Positions 6,579 through 10,600 of a DNA stretch of 10,600 bases are shown here, one piece after another. Numbering within the stretch: the first letter of the stretch is position 1; each line of letters opens with the position of its first letter. The notes beneath the pieces were generated by a model that ran no database searches, was not told the origin of the DNA, and saw only the letters and a list, made by a program, of their open reading frames with translations. The DNA comes from Chlamydiota bacterium (lineage in GTDB: Bacteria > Chlamydiota > Chlamydiia > Chlamydiales > Rhabdochlamydiaceae): contig JAHFTP010000045.1 of NCBI GenBank assembly GCA_023265495.1, forward strand, positions 1 to 10,600, written 5' to 3'. The position numbers and the translations under genes were made by a program.

Positions 6579-9356
6579 TTATGGGGAGGAGGAGGAGGAG
6601 GGCGTGGGATCATCTTTCAACGATTCTGGCACACCAGCTAAAAACAACTCTTCCGCCCGAGCAAGCGTTATTCTCGTTGAGGGATTCTCGTCCAATAGCC
6701 CACCCCACATTTTCCCCCTCCCTCCGACCGGCGCCTGACTACCATATAAAATACCTGTTACAAGCTCGCATAAGGGATCATCTCCCCTAAATACCCCTCC
6801 TCTGACTAACCGGCTCATACATTTTCCTATGAGCATAAAGCCAACGGAGAACGCTTCACTCCTAGGATCCATCTTCACATGAAAACGCTCAATATCAACA
6901 GAGCTCTCGATCACAGTGTCCCCGCGAACACCCTCTGTAAAGGCACCTAAAGCCCCTCCGGCAAATGCAAGAGGGACATACCCTCCTTTATGTGCGTAGC
7001 CTTTTAAAGCCCTGCCCTCTGCAGAGGTCTCCGACCCTGAACCTCCCAATAGATGACGGATAGTGAGCTTTGCAGCAGGGAACTGTTTTAGATACCGAGA
7101 CATATCGTCATTTTTTATGATAAACTGTCCGAAGTTGTCTTCTTTCCCGTAACTCTCTCTTTGTCCCTTGGAATAAGTTCGAAGGTCATGAATAACCGCA
7201 TGGTGTTTGTCTAATTGTGCAAGGACCTCGGGACTCATTTGGTAAAACCATGCGGTAATATCTCGGTAGTGTATGAACTGTTGTTTCCGTATGGTATCTA
7301 CATCGCTGATCCACACTTTCTCAATGTTACCTTCAGCATCCGAGTCTACAAGAATATTTTCCGGCTTGATGTCTACGTGCATGAGACCTTGTGCGGCAAG
7401 TAGCTTATAAGCCTCGAAGATTCCCTTGATGAGCCTTACCGCATTTTTTTGTGCTTTCACAGGATCTGTCTTACTTTGTTTGATAATTGAGTCAAGAGCT
7501 TTTATTCCGTCCCCGCTGTGGATGGGAACCAGCCCATAGCAGTGCCCTGCTTTATATTCGATTCTATCTTCTGCTTTGCTGCTACCCACTCTGCTCGCCT
7601 GATGAAAGTCCACAGTAACGAGAGGAACACTCGAATATGTGTCTCTTAAATGCTTATGGAGTGCTATAGTCGCCTCAGCTGTTGCAGCCTCTTCACGGTT
7701 AGTAGGTCTTCTTACTGGTCTTTGCAGGCCTATTCTTGTCACAGATAGATCTGCTAAATGGATACTAAAGGCTCTATAAACACGATTAAAAGACCCCTCT
7801 CCCAGTCGGGCACTAGAGTCTCCATGTTCCTTCCAACGCTTACTTTCTTTTTTAATTGAGCCCCTAGGCTTACCATAGCGATCTTTGACGATGATCTTAT
7901 TTCCGATTATCAGTAGGGTTACATCTTTCAACTTCAATGACAGTGGGGAATCAAGTGTTTTTCCTTGCAGGACTTTTGCTATACGAGCAATCGTATACCG
8001 GACTTCCTTGCTACATCGCACCCCTAATCGGGTAAGATCTTCTTGTAAATAATTCCTTTCATCATCTGTAGAGGGGTGGAGCCTTTCTTGCATTTCTATC
8101 TCCAGGCATTGTTTCCAAATGTCGATTGCACAATCAGCTAGAATATTTCCAGGACGGCCAACAGCTGCGTTATATTTTCCTATAGAGCTTACAAGATTTG
8201 TATCTACGAAATCCCTAGACAAATATCGCACAGCAAGATCGACATCCCCTAGCACATCTTCCTTCCACAAATCTCTATCCCTCTCAAAATTGTCTCGTAT
8301 GCTGTCACATATAACGACATTTTCACCTAAACTGCTATACTCGTCGACAATGCTCTGAGACAACTCTTGGATTCTATTCTGCGTTGCCAGGGAAGGGAAT
8401 AGCCCTGCACATACCTGCAGTGTTGTATCTAATTCCTCTACCTTCTGCAGGAGAGTTTGGGCAGGCCGCAGATCTCGGACGGAGCGAATGCTCTCTTTCG
8501 TCTCCTCAGCTAGCCCACCCGCATCCAACAAATCGGACCAGTCTTCAAGCTTCGTTTGTATTTTGATGAGAGCTGCGCGATCAGATGTAGTTAGAGCATC
8601 TTCACCAGCTCTACTTAGGATTTGTGCAGACAACTCTTGGATTCTATTCTGCGTCACTTCAGGGAGGAGACGCTCCGCAGACCATGCCCCACTTCGCAGT
8701 CCACCTGCACATATCTGCAGTGTTGTATCTAATTCCTCTACCTTCTGTTGTAGGAGAGTTTGGACAGGCCGCAGATTTCGGACGGAGCGAATGCTCTCTT
8801 TCGTCTCCTCAGCTAGCCCACCCGCATCCAAAAAGGCAGGCTGGAGCTCAAGCTTCGTTTGCATTGCAATAAGAGCTGCGCGATCAGATGTAGTTAGAGC
8901 ATCTTCACCAGCTCTACTTAGGATTTGTGCAGACAACTCTCGGATGCGCTTCTGCGTCACTTCAGGGAAGGGATGATCCGCAGACCATGCCCCACTTCGC
9001 AGTCCTTCTTCATATACCTGCAATATTGCATCTAATTCCTCTACCTTCCTTTGGGAAGTTTTGTCATGCACCCGATCTAAGACGGAGAGAATAAGCCCCT
9101 CCGTCTTGTGAGTGTTCCAAAAACCGTCCAATAAGCCGGCGACCTGTATATGCTCGAATCTTATTTGTATTTTAGTTATAGACTCGAAGGAACTCAGAGT
9201 ATGAGAACGACCGAGATCCCCTATAATGGCCTCAGCTATCCCCTGAATATTACGCTTTTCGTCTGCAGAAAACTTACGTTCAGCCCTCTCTACGGGAGTC
9301 TCTAACGCCACCAGCAATGCCTGTAAATTTTGATCTACTTTTATTCCCATACTCAT
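6579..9356 (-). CDS. Kinase-like protein with N-terminal ~101-residue repeats; candidate type III effector
   Basis: The product has 925 residues. Residues 34-325 are three tandem helical units (34-134, 135-235, 236-325) with a degenerate fourth start at 326; I recognise no family for them. A mixed alpha/beta region follows (~340-505). The C-terminal part is a Ser/Thr-kinase-like domain: glycine-rich loop LGEGSFNRVY (518-527), catalytic loop HVDIKPENILVD (660-671; Asp662, Lys664, Asn667), a DFG-equivalent SDVD with metal-binding Asp685, SPE (708-710) in place of APE, helix-F-like EAFSVGFML (834-842), and NPSTRITLARAEEL (891-904) like subdomain XI. No lysine occurs between residues 528 and 567, so the usual beta-3 Lys is absent, and about 120 residues are inserted between SPE and helix F. 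The tail is DPTPSSSSSP. Neither ATG (9356 or 9350) has a clear ribosome site; the first is used. No signal peptide or membrane segment is seen. A role as a secreted effector kinase is inference from the neighbouring chaperone. Confidence 0.85.
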   Translation of the reverse strand: MSMGIKVDQNLQALLVALETPVERAERKFSADEKRNIQGIAEAIIGDLGRSHTLSSFESITKIQIRFEHIQVAGLLDGFWNTHKTEGLILSVLDRVHDKTSQRKVEELDAILQVYEEGLRSGAWSADHPFPEVTQKRIRELSAQILSRAGEDALTTSDRAALIAMQTKLELQPAFLDAGGLAEETKESIRSVRNLRPVQTLLQQKVEELDTTLQICAGGLRSGAWSAERLLPEVTQNRIQELSAQILSRAGEDALTTSDRAALIKIQTKLEDWSDLLDAGGLAEETKESIRSVRDLRPAQTLLQKVEELDTTLQVCAGLFPSLATQNRIQELSQSIVDEYSSLGENVVICDSIRDNFERDRDLWKEDVLGDVDLAVRYLSRDFVDTNLVSSIGKYNAAVGRPGNILADCAIDIWKQCLEIEMQERLHPSTDDERNYLQEDLTRLGVRCSKEVRYTIARIAKVLQGKTLDSPLSLKLKDVTLLIIGNKIIVKDRYGKPRGSIKKESKRWKEHGDSSARLGEGSFNRVYRAFSIHLADLSVTRIGLQRPVRRPTNREEAATAEATIALHKHLRDTYSSVPLVTVDFHQASRVGSSKAEDRIEYKAGHCYGLVPIHSGDGIKALDSIIKQSKTDPVKAQKNAVRLIKGIFEAYKLLAAQGLMHVDIKPENILVDSDAEGNIEKVWISDVDTIRKQQFIHYRDITAWFYQMSPEVLAQLDKHHAVIHDLRTYSKGQRESYGKEDNFGQFIIKNDDMSRYLKQFPAAKLTIRHLLGGSGSETSAEGRALKGYAHKGGYVPLAFAGGALGAFTEGVRGDTVIESSVDIERFHVKMDPRSEAFSVGFMLIGKCMSRLVRGGVFRGDDPLCELVTGILYGSQAPVGGRGKMWGGLLDENPSTRITLARAEELFLAGVPESLKDDPTPSSSSSP
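6585..6599 (-). repeat. (TCC)5 trinucleotide repeat encoding the Ser tail
   Basis: Five GGA units on the plus strand (TCC on the coding strand) encode five consecutive serines just before the final Pro and stop of the kinase-like gene. Slippage in units of three would change tail length without a frameshift. The paralogue's tail is also Ser-rich (VLSSSTVGGSS) but not a simple repeat. Confidence 0.6.
8382..9257 (-). repeat. Tandem ~303-bp repeats inside the kinase-like gene
   Basis: Three in-frame units lie at 8955-9257 (101 codons), 8652-8954 (101 codons) and 8382-8651 (90 codons, missing one Gln and about ten residues near its end); a degenerate fourth begins at 8381. Units two and three are nearly identical for their first ~85 residues (ELSAQILSRAGEDALTTSDR; GGLAEETKESIRSVR). 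Unit one shares only its last third (KVEELD...GLRSGAWSA) closely with unit two. At DNA level, 69 bases at 8569-8637 recur exactly at 8872-8940, an offset of 303. This implies recent duplication or gene conversion. Confidence 0.92.
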
Positions 9357-9666
9357 TACTTATTGTTTAATGAATTAATACCGTTTTTATAATTATTATT
9401 CTATCATAAATTAATTATAATTACACTAGTTTGATTATTAATTTAATTAATTACAAACCACGCATTAATCACTATAAATCAGACAATTGCAGATAAAAAA
9501 AATGTTACATGCAGCACATGGGGGTTATAGCAAAGAAAATCAGTGTGTTAGAAGATGTTTGTGTACAAAAAAGATCGAGCCAGCACGGGGAGAAATGGCC
9601 ACTGCCACCCCAACCTGTTTATTGCAAATTAGTTAAAGACAAATTCAGACTAGAAAGGCCTCTAGC
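9357..9666. other. AT-rich intergenic region between the two kinase-like genes
   Basis: No gene is supported in these 310 bp. Positions 9357-9480 are almost entirely A and T, in sharp contrast to the coding sequence on both sides, and probably hold the promoter of the downstream (minus) kinase-like gene. Nearer the upstream gene there is an A8 run (9495-9502; T8 on the minus strand) preceded on that strand by CATG-N5-CATG (9508-9520), a weak terminator candidate for the 9667-10600 gene. A CTAGA...TCTAG pair (9650s-9660s) sits just after that gene's stop without a U-tract. Confidence 0.5.
9414..9441 (-). promoter_or_regulatory. Candidate promoter of the kinase-like gene
   Basis: On the minus strand TTAATA (9441-9436) is followed after 16 bases by a perfect TATAAT (9419-9414), which would start transcription about 50 bases before the ATG at 9356. 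The setting is so AT-rich that such matches are expected by chance, so this is only a candidate. Confidence 0.3.
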
Positions 9667-10600
9667 TTATGAGGATCCTCCGACCGTAGAGCTGGAGAGA
9701 ACGGGATCTCTTAATTCCTCGGGAATGCCTGCTAAAAACAACTCTTCCGCCTGGGCGAGCGTCATCCTCGTAAGAGGGTTCGGGTCTAACAACCCACCCG
9801 TCCCACCCTCCCCTAGTAAGATTCGATCCATGAGCACATTCACAGGATGAGTAACAGGGAACACGCCATGACTGACAAATGCCTCCATGCAATGCAGTAC
9901 AAGCATAAACCCTACAGAAAACGCTTCACTTCTCGGATCTATCTTCACATGAAAACGGCGGGCAAAATTTTCAAGCTCGACAGGATCCCCCGGAGCGTCG
10001 TCAGCAAAGGCATCCAACCCTTCCTCAGTGAACAGGCGAGGAGAGTAACCCGCTTCCTCTGCATAACGTATGCAGGTGAGCAGCTCCTCTGACTTCTGGG
10101 CCCTTTGACGCAAGAGATCTCCGACAGCTTTACTCATGGAAGGACACCACATTTTGCATAAGATCATCTCCTCGCGTTTGCGTCCCGTTGTTACATGGTA
10201 ATAGCCATTCCTACTGGAATAGCCACATGTCGATACCTCCCTAGCTACCTCTACATGTTTAGCTAATTGAGCCACACCCTCAGGGGCCAGCTGATATAGC
10301 CATATACATATGTCCCCATAACGAATAAACGGCTGTCTGCGCAGGGTTTCTAAATCCCCTATCCACACTTTCTTAATCATCTCCTCGACAGTCCAGTCGA
10401 TAATGATATTCTCCGGTTTGACGTCCATATGTACGAGACCGCGAGCGCCAAGTAATTTATACGCCTCGATCACCTCCTGCAAGAGTTTTATCGCATTCTT
10501 TTGCGCCTTTACGAGATACCCACCACTTTTTTGTTCAGCAATTTTACGAACAGCCTGACATCCATCTCCGCTATGGAGAAGAACCTCTCCGTAGTAAAAT
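9667..10600 (-). CDS. Second kinase-like protein, paralogue of the downstream gene; 3' part only
   Basis: The minus-strand frame stays open to the right edge (310 codons visible plus TAA at 9667-9669), so the true start lies outside. The visible part aligns along its whole length with residues ~606-920 of the neighbouring 925-residue protein. It has SGDG near the edge, KAQKNAIKLLQEVIEAYKLL, catalytic loop HMDVKPENIIID, DFG-equivalent GDLE (keeping the Asp), the canonical APE in YQLAPEGVAQ, helix-F-like EAFSVGFML, and NPLTRMTLAQAEEL. It has the same ~120-residue insertion between APE and helix F, but that insert is much more diverged than the flanking parts. The nucleotide sequence is also similar near the 3' ends (for example AAAAACAACTCTTCCGCC at 6639-6656 and 9733-9750 on the plus strand), which indicates an old tandem duplication. 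A kinase or pseudokinase role is inferred; the glycine loop is not in the window. Confidence 0.85.
   Translation of the reverse strand, partial: FYYGEVLLHSGDGCQAVRKIAEQKSGGYLVKAQKNAIKLLQEVIEAYKLLGARGLVHMDVKPENIIIDWTVEEMIKKVWIGDLETLRRQPFIRYGDICIWLYQLAPEGVAQLAKHVEVAREVSTCGYSSRNGYYHVTTGRKREEMILCKMWCPSMSKAVGDLLRQRAQKSEELLTCIRYAEEAGYSPRLFTEEGLDAFADDAPGDPVELENFARRFHVKIDPRSEAFSVGFMLVLHCMEAFVSHGVFPVTHPVNVLMDRILLGEGGTGGLLDPNPLTRMTLAQAEELFLAGIPEELRDPVLSSSTVGGSS

Noticed and set aside
8384..8976. Plus-strand frames with apparent internal repeats (8384-8566, 8488-8976, 8624-8872)
   Set aside because: These are reverse-strand shadows of the 303-bp repeats in the kinase-like gene.
8382..9257. CRISPR array
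   Set aside because: The repeats are 303 bp, adjacent, in frame and coding; there are no short spaced repeats.
9357..9480. AT-rich island as an origin of replication
   Set aside because: No DnaA-box-like TTATCCACA motifs or iterons were seen there or near dnaA.
9509..9850. 113-codon plus-strand frame
   Set aside because: Half of it is antisense to the end of the second kinase-like gene and the rest lies in intergenic sequence, with no ribosome site. The reading is not protein-like.
10480..10482. TTG at 10482 as start of the second kinase-like gene
   Set aside because: The frame is open to the window edge and the codons upstream (SGDG...KAQKNA) match the paralogue, so this is an internal Leu codon.

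Overview
The window looks like chromosome of a member of the phylum Chlamydiae, probably an environmental (Parachlamydiales-type) lineage. Three things point there. A large YidC is followed directly by DnaA, as in Chlamydia (CT251/CT250 from memory). That DnaA resembles the second, chlamydia-specific DnaA paralogue rather than the ordinary one. A CesT-type type III secretion chaperone resembling chlamydial Slc1 lies beside it. I cannot name the genus.

Layout. Positions 1-1707 (minus) hold the 5' part of an outer-membrane inverse autotransporter: signal peptide, beta-barrel, then the start of a beta-helical passenger that runs off the left edge. It is divergent from a plus-strand cluster: a six-helix membrane protein of unknown function (1828-2394), yidC (2491-4386) and dnaA (4405-5757). 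The cluster ends at a hairpin in a 39-bp convergent gap. On the minus strand follow a T3SS chaperone (5797-6288), a 925-residue kinase-like protein with about 101-residue N-terminal repeats (6579-9356), and the 3' part of a second, paralogous kinase-like gene (9667-10600) that runs off the right edge.

How it fits together. The membrane protein, YidC and DnaA are housekeeping functions (inner-membrane insertion, replication initiation) and probably form one transcription unit. The right half looks like an accessory host-interaction block. Two tandem kinase-like genes precede a chaperone gene on the same strand, which suggests (inference only) that they are type III effectors handled by that chaperone. 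The kinases keep the HxD...KPEN catalytic loop, a metal-binding Asp and an APE-like motif. In the complete one there is no lysine between the glycine-rich loop and helix C, and both carry an insertion of about 120 residues after APE.

Most worth following up: the kinase pair with its recently duplicated 303-bp repeat units, the link to the chaperone, the altered sensor-2 residue of DnaA, and the chlamydial type Ve (inverse autotransporter) protein.
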